Part shown: one piece after another, positions 8,688-17,832 of the stretch
How the letters are laid out: every line of letters starts with the position of its first letter
How positions within the stretch are numbered: the first letter of the stretch is position 1
Source: Clostridium_I sp963725425
Lineage (GTDB): Bacteria; Bacillota; Clostridia; Clostridiales; Clostridiaceae
Length of the DNA stretch: 64,000 nucleotides
NCBI GenBank assembly: GCA_963725425.1
Contig: CAVRYJ010000011.1
Location: 62,001 to 126,000 of the forward strand
Reading direction: 5' to 3'
The notes under the pieces: model-generated
What the model was told of the DNA's origin: nothing
What the model saw: only the letters and a program-made list of their open reading frames with translations
The model's database searches: none
Position numbers and translations under genes: made by a program

Positions 8688-8708
8688 GTCAGAGAAAATT
8701 ATCTCTGC
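8688..8708 (-). terminator. terminator after the 1008-aa secreted protein
   Basis: Stem CAGAGA / TCTCTG followed on the minus strand by ACTATTTTT. Confidence 0.5.
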
Positions 8709-8789
8709 CTGCACTGAATATTATTTTATTGTATTATGTGAGCTGTATAATCATCTAGTACACTTTTTGCATTGTTATATACAATAACA

Positions 8790-11700
8790 TCACCATTTTG
8801 ATAATTTGCATCTCTTTGGCCCGCCTTCAGCTACCCAATTATTATCTACGTAGTTGTACATCTGGTCTTGTGATAAAGTTTCAATTCCGTTCTTATAGGC
8901 TATAATTTGAAAATTCACTATTATATTACCTTTGCCCATAACATTTTGTGGCGTAGGTGTATCTCCATGCTTTACAAAAACCGCATTTGAAGGTATATAA
9001 TACCGACCATACCACCACTGTGTTTTACCGTCTGAATATTGAATTTTATTTTGCCATCCGTTAGCACCATAGAATTCATTTCCAGAAACAATTCTTACAC
9101 CTTTTGTAAGAGTTAATTTAGATAAACCGCCTATTAACACACTTCCATATTTGTTCGTATCCAGGTTAATTCTTAAAGTATCTGCATCACTTCCTACGAG
9201 TGTAAATGGATTGTTATTTAAATTATAGTAGCAATCTACAGGTACTCTATTTGTTCCATCTGAATAATAAAAGTATGGTTTAACTTCAATTCTGTCCTTG
9301 TCTCTGTATAGGTACTCACTTGTAATATCAAAGTTAAAACTATATCCTTTTTTAATGTCTGCATTTTTATAAACTGGATTACTTGTATTATCTAATGGTA
9401 ATTCATTAACTTTAAATGTTTTTCCAGTTGGCTCAGTAAGAGCTGTATCTTTCCAAAACACACTTTCCCACTCTGGGTCATGCACGTCTGTAACCTCAAA
9501 TGTTTTTAATTTTATTGGGTCTTCAAACGGTCCCCAAGTCGAATACGTGTAATTTCCTGCCGTATCCCATTCCTTAACGTGCAAGTAAAGATTATCTCCT
9601 ACAGGCTTTTCTATATTCTCAGTATTTACTTCCTGATATCTGTCTGTATAAGTATAAGGACTGCTATATACATTAGCATACGTACCACTCGCATCCGAGC
9701 TGCCATACGTCCAACAATAATCTGCTTTAGCCACACCAGATAGGTTGTCTGTGAGCGTAAGCACACCATAATAAGCATCACCCGTACCTAATATACTAGC
9801 TTTTCTAGTCACGCCATCACCTTGAAATATTCTACTAGGTGATGCATTAGCTACACTAAAACTTGCCGTAGGTGCTGTGGTATCAATATAATATGTAGAA
9901 TGAGTTAATGTATTTGAATTACCCGTGCCACCACTATTGGTTGCACTATCCAAATCATCTGCTTCCATTGAATATATACCATCATCTAAAGGTACTACTG
10001 TACTTGAGTTTAATGCTCCATCACTACTTAAAAATGAATTACCAAGAGAAGTTTTATTATAGTGACTGCTATCTGTTTTACCCCAAGTTGTAATACTTAA
10101 CCCAGATTGTCCAGTTGGATTATATTGTCCTTGCGGATCACCAGCAGTTACATTTACATTATCTATTGTATTTTGCCACAGTTTAGCAGGGCTATCTATA
10201 CTTAGATTAGGATTTGTGTAATCTACATTATAAGAACCACTTGTCCCGCTTATTGCAGGATTATATTCTATGCAATTTGCTGGTTTATTTAAAGCACCCA
10301 TTGAAATTGAATATGAAACACCCATGCCACCTTGTGGTACTTGAGGTTCTACTGGATTATCTTGTTCTGTAATAACATAAGCTGCTGTTGCATTTATAAT
10401 TGAATTTGCACCTTCTTGTATTAATATACCTCCACCCATATTAGGTAAGGTTAATGGAGTGCAATTACCGATTAAGGTTAATGGACTAAGAGTATAAGTA
10501 ACATTAAATGGGACTGCTATATCAGAAGATGAAGAATGAGGACCTAATTTCGTTGATACTGTTACAGTTTCTGTATAATGTTGTGTCCATACTTCTGTTA
10601 CTGTTTGATTTGTAGTTATTACTTTTACTGGAAATCCAGCAATCTTACCAACGTTTGTCCAAGCGGTAGAATTAGGATTAAATGTTATTGTTCCTTTACT
10701 AGTACCACTAGGTGTTGGTGTTGGTGTTGGTGTTGGCGTTGGTGTTCCACCTACCACATAATCTCCATACTGAACCCATGTACCTGCTCCATTCCCTAAA
10801 TTATCTGTTACACAAACATCTATTTCATATGTTCCTGGGTCGGAAAATGTTACACTGGTTGAATATGTTTCTTCTTTACCATCAATACTTTCTGGTGTAT
10901 GTTGTGCGTTACCGCCTATCATGGCATTGCTGTCCATGGCTGTACCATCATATTCTGTAAACTGAGTACCGTCATAAATTCTAGAATCCGAATGCGTATA
11001 TGGTCTAGCGGTTTGTACAGTACCCCAATCAGAGTCACTTTTTAATTTAGTTTTGTACTGTATCTGTTGAACGCCACTTCCTCCAATTTTACTACCATTC
11101 GTATCGTCGGCTTTAATATTAACAGTTATAGGAGCTCCTGTTGTTGTAGAAGGTGGGTCTACTGTTAACTGTGGTGCATCGCTGTCTGTTTTTATATCTA
11201 CTTCTGGGGTTGAACTAAATTGAGTTGAATCACTACCAATGTAAAATGACCCATTTGCTTGTGCTGCATTTCCAAAGCCATAATATTCTTGTTTGTCTTT
11301 ATTAAAATTCATCCAATACAAAAATCCAAATTTTGAAGAAGACGCTACATTACTCGCATCTGGTTCTACACTAACTCTTGAACCTGGAAAAGTTACGGTA
11401 GTTTCAGGTGTTATAGTTGGTTTAAACATATTTGTGTCTGGAGACTGTTGATCATATTCGTCCAGTTCATATTCCGAAGTAGATAATGTAGGTGAAGTTA
11501 AATTATTTAGCTCTAAGAAAGATTTCCTTACATATGCTGCTTTCAGGATAGAATGAATAGACTGTTGAATATAAACACCTTCGAGTATGTCTACAGTATC
11601 CCCAGGTTTACACCAAAGTGTTGACCCTGTAGGACTATCACTACCAATTATTAAACCATTGTAACCTGGACCAGGTCCGTCAAGTTTTGTTATAGGATAA

Positions 11701-11798
11701 CTAGTGTCTGCAAAAACATACGTTTTGAATACAAAACCTATAATTACAAAACTTATAACGGCAAAAAATATAAGAAAATTTTTTAATTTATTAACCAT
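8790..11798 (-). CDS. large secreted, proline-linker surface protein (adhesin-like), 3' end frameshifted
   Basis: An N-terminal hydrophobic segment (LIFFAVISFVIIGFVF) followed by VFADTS indicates a signal peptide or anchor. Near residue 350-365 a TP-repeat linker (PTPTPTPTPTPSG) separates two beta-rich halves. The first half has Ig-like signatures (TVDPPSTTTGAPITVNIKAD; GTYEIDVCVTDNLGN). The second has similar motifs (YYIDTTAPTASFSV, LTLTDNLSGVAKADY). This is the usual build of cell-surface adhesins. Removing one base at the CCC run 8820-8822 lets the frame continue to a stop at 8726, adding about 34 residues (GGQRDANYQNGDVIVYN). The visible stop at 8790 is therefore probably a frameshift. 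ATG at 11798 is preferred over 11816. Likely translocated and displayed with the Tad-like system upstream. Confidence 0.7.
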   Translation of the reverse strand: MVNKLKNFLIFFAVISFVIIGFVFKTYVFADTSYPITKLDGPGPGYNGLIIGSDSPTGSTLWCKPGDTVDILEGVYIQQSIHSILKAAYVRKSFLELNNLTSPTLSTSEYELDEYDQQSPDTNMFKPTITPETTVTFPGSRVSVEPDASNVASSSKFGFLYWMNFNKDKQEYYGFGNAAQANGSFYIGSDSTQFSSTPEVDIKTDSDAPQLTVDPPSTTTGAPITVNIKADDTNGSKIGGSGVQQIQYKTKLKSDSDWGTVQTARPYTHSDSRIYDGTQFTEYDGTAMDSNAMIGGNAQHTPESIDGKEETYSTSVTFSDPGTYEIDVCVTDNLGNGAGTWVQYGDYVVGGTPTPTPTPTPTPSGTSKGTITFNPNSTAWTNVGKIAGFPVKVITTNQTVTEVWTQHYTETVTVSTKLGPHSSSSDIAVPFNVTYTLSPLTLIGNCTPLTLPNMGGGILIQEGANSIINATAAYVITEQDNPVEPQVPQGGMGVSYSISMGALNKPANCIEYNPAISGTSGSYNVDYTNPNLSIDSPAKLWQNTIDNVNVTAGDPQGQYNPTGQSGLSITTWGKTDSSHYNKTSLGNSFLSSDGALNSSTVVPLDDGIYSMEADDLDSATNSGGTGNSNTLTHSTYYIDTTAPTASFSVANASPSRIFQGDGVTRKASILGTGDAYYGVLTLTDNLSGVAKADYCWTYGSSDASGTYANVYSSPYTYTDRYQEVNTENIEKPVGDNLYLHVKEWDTAGNYTYSTWGPFEDPIKLKTFEVTDVHDPEWESVFWKDTALTEPTGKTFKVNELPLDNTSNPVYKNADIKKGYSFNFDITSEYLYRDKDRIEVKPYFYYSDGTNRVPVDCYYNLNNNPFTLVGSDADTLRINLDTNKYGSVLIGGLSKLTLTKGVRIVSGNEFYGANGWQNKIQYSDGKTQWWYGRYYIPSNAVFVKHGDTPTPQNVMGKGNIIVNFQIIAYKNGIETLSQDQMYNYVDNNWVAEGGPKRCKLSKW

Positions 11799-11849
11799 AA
11801 TTATCACATCTTTCATTCATATAATTTTAAAAAAAATGCTATAAAAAAA

Positions 11850-11873
11850 AGATACTCCATTAAAGAAGTATCT
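11850..11873 (-). terminator. terminator of the ChW-repeat gene
   Basis: AGATACT and AGTATCT arms around a 10-base loop. On the minus strand it is followed by eight T (11842-11849). Confidence 0.8.
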
Positions 11874-11881
11874 AATAAAAA

Positions 11882-13438
11882 TTAATCTGAAGTTACATCA
11901 GCTCCTATTGTATGTATAGTATTTGTTCCATTTGTATTTAACCATATTTTACATTTATTGTAATGTCCACCAGACCATGCAAAGCTTGCTACACCATCTT
12001 CACTAGTTTCTGATGTTGTGTTACTTTTAAAATACACTTTAGAAACTCTAGTGTTTGGATGTCCTGGTAAATTAATTGTATAAGCATACATTTCTTTCTG
12101 TGCTTGCGCTTGTGAAATTTGATTGTTTAAATATTGTGCTGATATAGAATCTAATGTTTTATTTAAATCAGAAACATCCCAACCATTTGTTGTGTCAAAG
12201 TCACAGTCTGAGTCTATCATGGTTTCTAAAGATGTATTCTCATGTGATGCAGAAGGTAATTGTACATTAATTTTTCTAGTAGCAGTAGATGATTTTCCAT
12301 CTTTTCCATCAACAGTTGCAGTCATAGTATGAATTCCATTGCTTAAATTTGTAATATCTTCAGATTCACTATATCCACTTACCAATGTATTGTATTGAGG
12401 AAATAATTTTTGAACATCTGGTCTAGACACATTACATGAAGGTGCGTCAAAGGGTTTTCCATCAATATCTATAGTTATGCCTTCTATCCCTTTTGGATCT
12501 AAAGCCCAACCTTTTAAAGTCATGGTTGAAGATGTTATTGTTTGACCATCTGTTGGTGAATCTATATCTATAATAGAGCTTAAATTTGAATCTGTAGTAA
12601 CGGTTGTAGTTGGTGTAGGAGTAACTGGTGTTACAGGTATAGTTGGAGTAACTGGTGTTACTGGTTGTGTAATGACAACTAGTGTATTAGAAGTTAAATT
12701 AGCAGTTAAAGTAGTTTGTTCAACTGTGTCTGCTATAGAAGCTATTGCACTTTTAGCCGCTTGTACATCTGTTGTTGATTTTGAAGTTATAGCTGTGTTT
12801 ACTGCATTTATTGCCGTTACTTCTAATGCCTTCTCTGTATCGGTTTTAACTATTTCTATTTTTAGTGCTTCCATTCTTAGACCTTGGTTTTGAGTACCAG
12901 CCATTGTAGCCGATGTTATATCTGTTCCGTTTACTGTTTCTACTGCATCCATCCATCCTTTGTTCTGTACTTGTGTTTGATATTTTACTGCATATCCTGG
13001 TAAGCCATTTAACGTCATTTTAAATGCTTCTACCCTAAGACCTTCTTGAACAGATCCAGCTATTGGTGCATCAGCGATAGCATTATCGCCAGTTGTAGTA
13101 ACTGGTGCTTGCCATCCTATGTTCTGTACTTGTCCCTGGTATGTTATGCTTACTCCTGTTGGTAAGTTAGTTCCAGTAATCTTTAATGCTTCAACTCTTA
13201 ACCCTTGATGTACTGTTCCTGCTATAGATACATTTGAAATATCTGTTTGATCTCCAGTTGTAGTAACTGGTGCTTGCCATCCTATATTTTGAACTTGTCC
13301 CTCATATTCAACACCGTATGTTGACGCTGGTGCTACCGTTGTAGTTGCTGTTGTAGCTGCTGTTGCTATGGATGTAAATAATGATGAGCTTACCATTGTT
13401 GTTAATAAAATAGCTGATAACATTTTTTTACTTTTCAT
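11882..13438 (-). CDS. secreted ChW-repeat protein with Ig-like domain (518 aa)
   Basis: A signal peptide (KKMLSAILLTTMVSSSLFTS, cleavage near ATAA) is followed by three clostridial hydrophobic ChW repeats (about residues 43-190), each with the core QVQNxGW...GxxxGLRxEA. Next come a helical segment, a PVTP linker (about 255-280), an Ig-like domain (about 290-395; IDIDSPTDGQTITSS...LKGWALD) and a C-terminal region that may be a further beta domain. ChW repeats are typical of solventogenic clostridia and are thought to bind the cell surface or substrates. The start follows GGGGGAATAAATC, and the ribosome site overlaps the stop of the small regulator gene at 13442-13621. The two genes are therefore coupled. 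Confidence 0.85.
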   Translation of the reverse strand: MKSKKMLSAILLTTMVSSSLFTSIATAATTATTTVAPASTYGVEYEGQVQNIGWQAPVTTTGDQTDISNVSIAGTVHQGLRVEALKITGTNLPTGVSITYQGQVQNIGWQAPVTTTGDNAIADAPIAGSVQEGLRVEAFKMTLNGLPGYAVKYQTQVQNKGWMDAVETVNGTDITSATMAGTQNQGLRMEALKIEIVKTDTEKALEVTAINAVNTAITSKSTTDVQAAKSAIASIADTVEQTTLTANLTSNTLVVITQPVTPVTPTIPVTPVTPTPTTTVTTDSNLSSIIDIDSPTDGQTITSSTMTLKGWALDPKGIEGITIDIDGKPFDAPSCNVSRPDVQKLFPQYNTLVSGYSESEDITNLSNGIHTMTATVDGKDGKSSTATRKINVQLPSASHENTSLETMIDSDCDFDTTNGWDVSDLNKTLDSISAQYLNNQISQAQAQKEMYAYTINLPGHPNTRVSKVYFKSNTTSETSEDGVASFAWSGGHYNKCKIWLNTNGTNTIHTIGADVTSD

Positions 13439-13441
13439 GAT

Positions 13442-13621
13442 TTATTCCCCCATTTTTTGATCTCTTATTTTTTCTTTTGGAATTGTTTCTATTCCTAGGT
13501 AGTTAATTACACATGATGTTAAAAAATCTGATTGTGTTAATCCATCTTCCTGAAGTTTTCTATCAAATTTGTCTTTTAATTCTTTTGTAATTCTAACTTG
13601 TATATTTGCTTCTTTAGTCAT
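13442..13621 (-). CDS. ribbon-helix-helix DNA-binding protein (59 aa)
   Basis: A short gene with the RHH pattern: an N-terminal beta strand (NIQVRITKELKDKF) followed by two helices (LTQSDFLTSCVINYL). The layout is that of RelB/DinJ- or Arc-like repressors. It is directly upstream of the ChW-repeat gene, and its stop codon overlaps that gene's ribosome binding site. A perfect inverted repeat TGACA-A-TGTCA covers the -35 box of its promoter (13704-13714), so autoregulation of this small operon is likely (inference). No toxin partner is adjacent, so it may be a dedicated regulator and not an antitoxin. Confidence 0.7.
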   Translation of the reverse strand: MTKEANIQVRITKELKDKFDRKLQEDGLTQSDFLTSCVINYLGIETIPKEKIRDQKMGE

Positions 13622-13686
13622 TACATCACCATCTTTAAGTATTATGTTTTTCCATGAATTATTTATTTTTCATATCTTATACATTA

Positions 13687-13715
13687 ATTGTATTACTATA
13701 GCATGACAATGTCAA
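13687..13715 (-). promoter_or_regulatory. promoter and operator of the RHH-ChW operon
   Basis: On the minus strand, TTGACA (13710-13715) and TACAAT (13687-13692) are separated by 17 bases, close to the sigma-A consensus. The 11-bp inverted repeat TGACAATGTCA at 13704-13714 overlaps the -35 box and is a good candidate operator. Confidence 0.65.
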
Positions 13716-13764
13716 TGAAATAATGGAAATAATTCGTATAAATGTTATTAATATTATGATAGGT

Positions 13765-13787
13765 AGAACAGCCATTTCAGCTGTTCT
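13765..13787 (-). terminator. inverted repeat after the 910-aa gene
   Basis: AGAACAGC and GCTGTTCT are a perfect 8-bp stem with a 7-base loop, just downstream of the stop at 13796. There is no strong T run, so termination is only probable. Confidence 0.45.
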
Positions 13788-13795
13788 CTCCCAAA

Positions 13796-16528
13796 CTATT
13801 TAGATGGATCAGTTTCATATTCATAGTTTATAGTTACGTTATATCCATAATAATTATCAGTTTCACTCTTATATGCAGTACCAGAATAATTTTGAGTGTA
13901 TTGTCTTGTATCTGAAGCAGGTTTTGTTACTATCCCTGAATAGTTCTCGCTATATTCAGAAACCGCATTTCCTGCTAAACTATTTGTTGCAGTACCTAAA
14001 TAATTTTCACTATATGTGTAAGTTCTTGTATCTATGGCTGGTGTAGTTACAATTCCTGAATAATTTTCACTGTAAGAATACGTTCTTGTATCTACAGCTG
14101 GGCTTGTTACTACACCATTATAGTTTTCACTATATGTTGTACTATAAGTTCTTGTATCAGAACCTGGATTCGTTACTGTTCCTTCATAGGCATAAACACT
14201 ATTATCATAAGCTGGACAAGATACTGTACCATTATAGGCTAATTCCCAATTGTTAATTGAAGATAAAACTACTCCATCTGTCCATCCTAATGGTGGTTGA
14301 TAACATATTGTATTTTCATCAATATTAAAAGCAGAATCAGCAGTTAAATTTCCACTATATATACCATCGTTATAGTAATAAGTAGTTGGAATAGGATCTG
14401 GAGTGTTATGAGAATAATGGCTCCAATCCATTCCTCTAACATAATCGTCATATGTTAAGGTTTGATATGGGATATACTCCACAATTGTTTTACTATTACC
14501 TACTTGAGGACCTCCAGATACAAGATATTTAGTTAATGTACCACTGAATCCTCCACTATTATAATTGGCACTACTCTGTCCAGTAACATATTTACTACTA
14601 GGTGCCGTATAGCTACCTCCTGTTTGAACAGTTGAATCTATAACTCCTGTACCATAAAGTAGACCACTATATATCCCATCATTATAATAATAACTAGATG
14701 GAACACTCGATGCTGTAAAATAATTTCCACTTGAAGCAGAAACAGTCTTACTATAAGATGGAGTATATGACCCACCTGTTTGAGTAGTAATTAATCCAGT
14801 TCCATTTAAAATACCAGAGTATCTACCGTCATTATAATAATAAGTTGCTGGAACTAATAAAGGTGATGAATAACTTGCACTTGATGCTGTTGCAGTATCA
14901 CTACCACCAGAAGTATAAGAGCCACCTGTTTGTGTTTTTATTATACCTGTTCCTTGTAATATTCCACTATATCCATTAGCATCAGAATAAGCATAAGTTG
15001 GTGGAACCAAGTAAGAAGATGAATAAATTCCACTTGAAGCTGATACTGTCTTACTACTAGCTAGTTGACTACCAGTTGAATTAACAATCAATCCAGTTTC
15101 CCAAAGTAATCCACTATATCCATTTGAATCAGAATAACTATAAGTTGGTGGTACTTGTGAAGCAGATGAATAATTTGCGCTTGTTGCTGTTACTGTCTTA
15201 TTACTAGCTGGCGTGTAACTTCCACTACTAACTACAGACGAACCATTTTTAGTTAAAGTTCCTGTGTTTCCATTACTATCCGAATAAGGATTAGTATCTG
15301 GAAATATATTAGTACTATTTGTTAATGAGTTACTTGCACTTATGAAAGATTTCTGATTATTTAAAACGCTTGTAGCTGTTCCGTTTGATACGTTTATAGT
15401 TACATTATCACCATTTGTACTATAATTTACATTACCATTGTCTGTAGTAATACTATCTATTTTACTTAGATTAGGTATAGTTATTGTTTGTGATTGCGAT
15501 TGATTAATACTTGAAGCAAAATTTACTTCCCTTATTCCTGAACCTTTAACCGTAGATGATGGATTATAAAATACAGGATCTGGGGAATAGCCATTTTCGG
15601 CTGCTTCTATGGGCGTATCAAAAATAAGTAAATTATCTCCTGTATTTTCCGTAGAATATAATTTAAGTCCATTTTCAATATATCCATATATTTTCTTCCT
15701 CTTCACTATCTTTGCAGTTCCAAAACCATATGAATTATAAACAGTGGGAGCACCTACAGTAAGTTTGCCTTGGACAAATGCTACAAATGATACTGTTGTA
15801 ATTGCTCTATCTCCCCACAGCGGTGTATTAAAGCTTAGTCCCCAATTAAATCTTTTAGCTATACTATTATTAGTATAAGTGTAGCTATTCAAATCATTTT
15901 GTATAAGCTTATTCATTACCTGGCTTCTTACAGTATTAAAAGTAGCATCACTAAAATAGCTTGGATATTTACTAGCGAAGGTTTGTCTATTACCTTCCTG
16001 CTGTTGCCCTGTTGCAACATCTTGTATATATACATAATCGTCAAGTGTGTAAGATATCTTTATATTGTCAGTTTTATCAAATACTGAATATTTTTTCTCA
16101 GCAGTCCAATCATTTGTAGCTTTGATTTTTCCATTTACATTTACTATTTGCCAGGTATGCACGTAATAACCTTCATATCCTGCTGCCACTATTATCGGAA
16201 CTTTATTAAGTAGGGCTTGCTGCTCTGGTACGTTATTTTCAATATCTAAATTCAAATATAAGGATCTATCAAATCTATCTAGTCCCTCTTTAAGATTTAA
16301 ATCCGTTGTTTGAAAATCTTTTATATTTCCATATGACATAATCTCATGCGAATCATTAGTAGTTGGTATTAATAAAGCTTTTGCAGCTGCACCAGATGCA
16401 TTATCTATAGCCTCATTATATTGAAATTTTAAATCATCTGCATTTACCATAGCTTCTTGATTTAAAGTAAATGGTATCGCCATAGCTAAAAAAAGACCCA
16501 AAACAAAAAGATATATATTACGACCCAT
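13796..16528 (-). CDS. large repeat-rich surface protein of the Tad-like locus (910 aa)
   Basis: The N-terminus has a single hydrophobic segment (NIYLFVLGLFLAMAIPFTL) that could be a signal anchor or pseudopilin-like helix. Residues about 40-330 form a globular region. Beyond that lie two arrays. One has about seven copies of a unit built on YSDSNGYSGLLxGTG followed by a Thr/Ser stretch and VPxTYYY (about 415-640 and 705-720). The other has about six copies of TYSYSENYSGIVTxPAxDTR (about 770-890). Composition is Ser/Thr/Tyr-rich. The start overlaps the end of the upstream TadE-like gene by 11 bases. Position at the end of the operon and the repeats suggest a filament-tip or surface adhesin. 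No sortase motif was seen. Confidence 0.65.
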   Translation of the reverse strand: MGRNIYLFVLGLFLAMAIPFTLNQEAMVNADDLKFQYNEAIDNASGAAAKALLIPTTNDSHEIMSYGNIKDFQTTDLNLKEGLDRFDRSLYLNLDIENNVPEQQALLNKVPIIVAAGYEGYYVHTWQIVNVNGKIKATNDWTAEKKYSVFDKTDNIKISYTLDDYVYIQDVATGQQQEGNRQTFASKYPSYFSDATFNTVRSQVMNKLIQNDLNSYTYTNNSIAKRFNWGLSFNTPLWGDRAITTVSFVAFVQGKLTVGAPTVYNSYGFGTAKIVKRKKIYGYIENGLKLYSTENTGDNLLIFDTPIEAAENGYSPDPVFYNPSSTVKGSGIREVNFASSINQSQSQTITIPNLSKIDSITTDNGNVNYSTNGDNVTINVSNGTATSVLNNQKSFISASNSLTNSTNIFPDTNPYSDSNGNTGTLTKNGSSVVSSGSYTPASNKTVTATSANYSSASQVPPTYSYSDSNGYSGLLWETGLIVNSTGSQLASSKTVSASSGIYSSSYLVPPTYAYSDANGYSGILQGTGIIKTQTGGSYTSGGSDTATASSASYSSPLLVPATYYYNDGRYSGILNGTGLITTQTGGSYTPSYSKTVSASSGNYFTASSVPSSYYYNDGIYSGLLYGTGVIDSTVQTGGSYTAPSSKYVTGQSSANYNSGGFSGTLTKYLVSGGPQVGNSKTIVEYIPYQTLTYDDYVRGMDWSHYSHNTPDPIPTTYYYNDGIYSGNLTADSAFNIDENTICYQPPLGWTDGVVLSSINNWELAYNGTVSCPAYDNSVYAYEGTVTNPGSDTRTYSTTYSENYNGVVTSPAVDTRTYSYSENYSGIVTTPAIDTRTYTYSENYLGTATNSLAGNAVSEYSENYSGIVTKPASDTRQYTQNYSGTAYKSETDNYYGYNVTINYEYETDPSK

Positions 16529-17018
16529 TTTCTACCATGCCCCCAAATGAATATGTTACAAGGCTATCCGTGCCTGAGCTCAACATAAATAGACTATCTT
16601 TTAACTTTGTACTGTTCTCTACTTGCGTTTCTGTTATTTTTACTTTAAAATCATCTCCATAGTACATACTATATCTTTGATTATTTGTATATATTGTATT
16701 AAAAATCTGTACATTACCATATCCAAGATAGTAAGCTTTGTATTGATTTATTGCATCAGGATATATAAGCTTTCTTGTATATATAAGTTGTACCTTATAA
16801 ACCCTTTTAGTTCTGTTTAATTCATTTAAAAAGGCATTATAGGTTTTGGCATCTATATATCCATTATCTCTAACCTGCTTTTGAAATTCATTACCAATAA
16901 GATTTATATAATTATTTACATAAACATCTGAAGTATTATAGGTTTTATAAATAGGCCCCACAAAGAACATAAACACCAGTGCAATTATAAAAGCAACATC
17001 ACCAACTATATTTTTCAA
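16518..17018 (-). CDS. TadE-like / minor pilin-like membrane protein (166 aa)
   Basis: One N-terminal transmembrane helix (about residues 8-24; VAFIIALVFMFFVGPIY) is followed by an extracytoplasmic domain with an alpha-beta pattern. This is the layout of TadE-type pseudopilins. It starts 21 bases after the cell-wall hydrolase gene and overlaps the 910-aa gene by 11 bases, so all three are one transcription and translation unit. The family assignment rests on layout and context; direct similarity is weak. Confidence 0.55.
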   Translation of the reverse strand: MKNIVGDVAFIIALVFMFFVGPIYKTYNTSDVYVNNYINLIGNEFQKQVRDNGYIDAKTYNAFLNELNRTKRVYKVQLIYTRKLIYPDAINQYKAYYLGYGNVQIFNTIYTNNQRYSMYYGDDFKVKITETQVENSTKLKDSLFMLSSGTDSLVTYSFGGMVENGS

Positions 17019-17039
17019 TTAATTCACCTCTTTACACCC

Positions 17040-17759
17040 TTATTTTCTAAAAAACCAGTGGTTTCCTATTCGAGTTATAAAAGTACTAGCCTTTGCAAAA
17101 TCAGGACTACACAAGTTAAGATCTGCAAAGTAATAAGCATCTGGCACTACATCATTACCACTTAATACTTCTTTAGCTGCTTTCTTTGAATCTTGTGAAG
17201 GTTCAATTGTGAAGTTGCTTGTACTAACACCATCAAATTGACTAGGCTTATATATTACATTTGAAACACTCTCCCCATCTGCTACAGTTCTATTTATAAC
17301 AACACTACCTACCGCTAGTTTCCCTTGGTAGGGTTCATCACCAGCTTCTGATTCAATCAGTCGTGCAAGAAGCAGTGTTGTATCATTACTACTGATATTA
17401 CTAGTGTTATTTGAGACATTTGAGACAGTAGTATAATTGCTTGAATCTTTAATACTTGAAATAAAATCTATGGATTTATCAGCCTTTTGAGCCTGTTTAT
17501 TGTCTGTATTATAGTCATTTGAAATAATGTAGCTGGTACTACCACTATTACCCTTAGTATTATTTATAGTAGAATTTACATTTGAATCTTTAGCGCTATC
17601 ACTGCTACTACTATCTTTATCTACTTCATTGCTTTTAGGCTTTTGAAGTAATACTTTAATTTCATTTTTTCTTTCATTTACAGTGTTTATTTTATAGAAC
17701 TCTACTCCAATAAATACTATTAGAACAATTCCTATAAAAAAAATAATTGCTTTCTTCAT
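17040..17759 (-). CDS. membrane-anchored SleB-type cell-wall hydrolase (239 aa)
   Basis: Residues 4-20 are a signal anchor. Residues about 26-125 are a Ser/Asn/Lys-rich linker. Residues about 128-239 match the hydrolase_2 (SleB/CwlJ) domain: LLLARLIESEAGDEPYQG with the likely catalytic Glu136, AVGSVVINR, and a C-terminal AYYFADLN...IGNHWFFRK. Such enzymes cut peptidoglycan glycan strands. In the middle of a pilus-type operon and not beside spore genes, its probable job is to open the wall for the assembly machine. A terminator-like hairpin (17774-17810) separates it from the pilin-like genes. Confidence 0.8.
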   Translation of the reverse strand: MKKAIIFFIGIVLIVFIGVEFYKINTVNERKNEIKVLLQKPKSNEVDKDSSSSDSAKDSNVNSTINNTKGNSGSTSYIISNDYNTDNKQAQKADKSIDFISSIKDSSNYTTVSNVSNNTSNISSNDTTLLLARLIESEAGDEPYQGKLAVGSVVINRTVADGESVSNVIYKPSQFDGVSTSNFTIEPSQDSKKAAKEVLSGNDVVPDAYYFADLNLCSPDFAKASTFITRIGNHWFFRK

Positions 17760-17773
17760 TTAATCACCTTATT

Positions 17774-17810
17774 AAAAAATCCGAAGCAATAAGTATGCCT
17801 CAGATTTTTT
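17774..17810 (-). terminator. attenuating terminator after the pilin-like gene
   Basis: On the minus strand AATCTGAGGC pairs with GCTTCGGATT (two G-U pairs) and is followed by six T. It lies between the highly similar pilin-like genes and the hydrolase gene. That would give the pilins more transcript than the downstream genes. Confidence 0.7.
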
Positions 17811-17832
17811 CAATATTTTATTGCTTTTTAAA

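Noticed and set aside
10700..10750. Tandem GGTGTT repeat as a possible DNA-level regulatory element
   Set aside because: It encodes the TP-linker of the secreted protein in the correct frame and needs no further explanation.
17040..17759. SleB-domain gene as a spore-germination enzyme
   Set aside because: The domain matches, but the gene sits inside the Tad-like operon with an N-terminal anchor and no spore genes nearby, so a wall-opening role for the machine is more likely.
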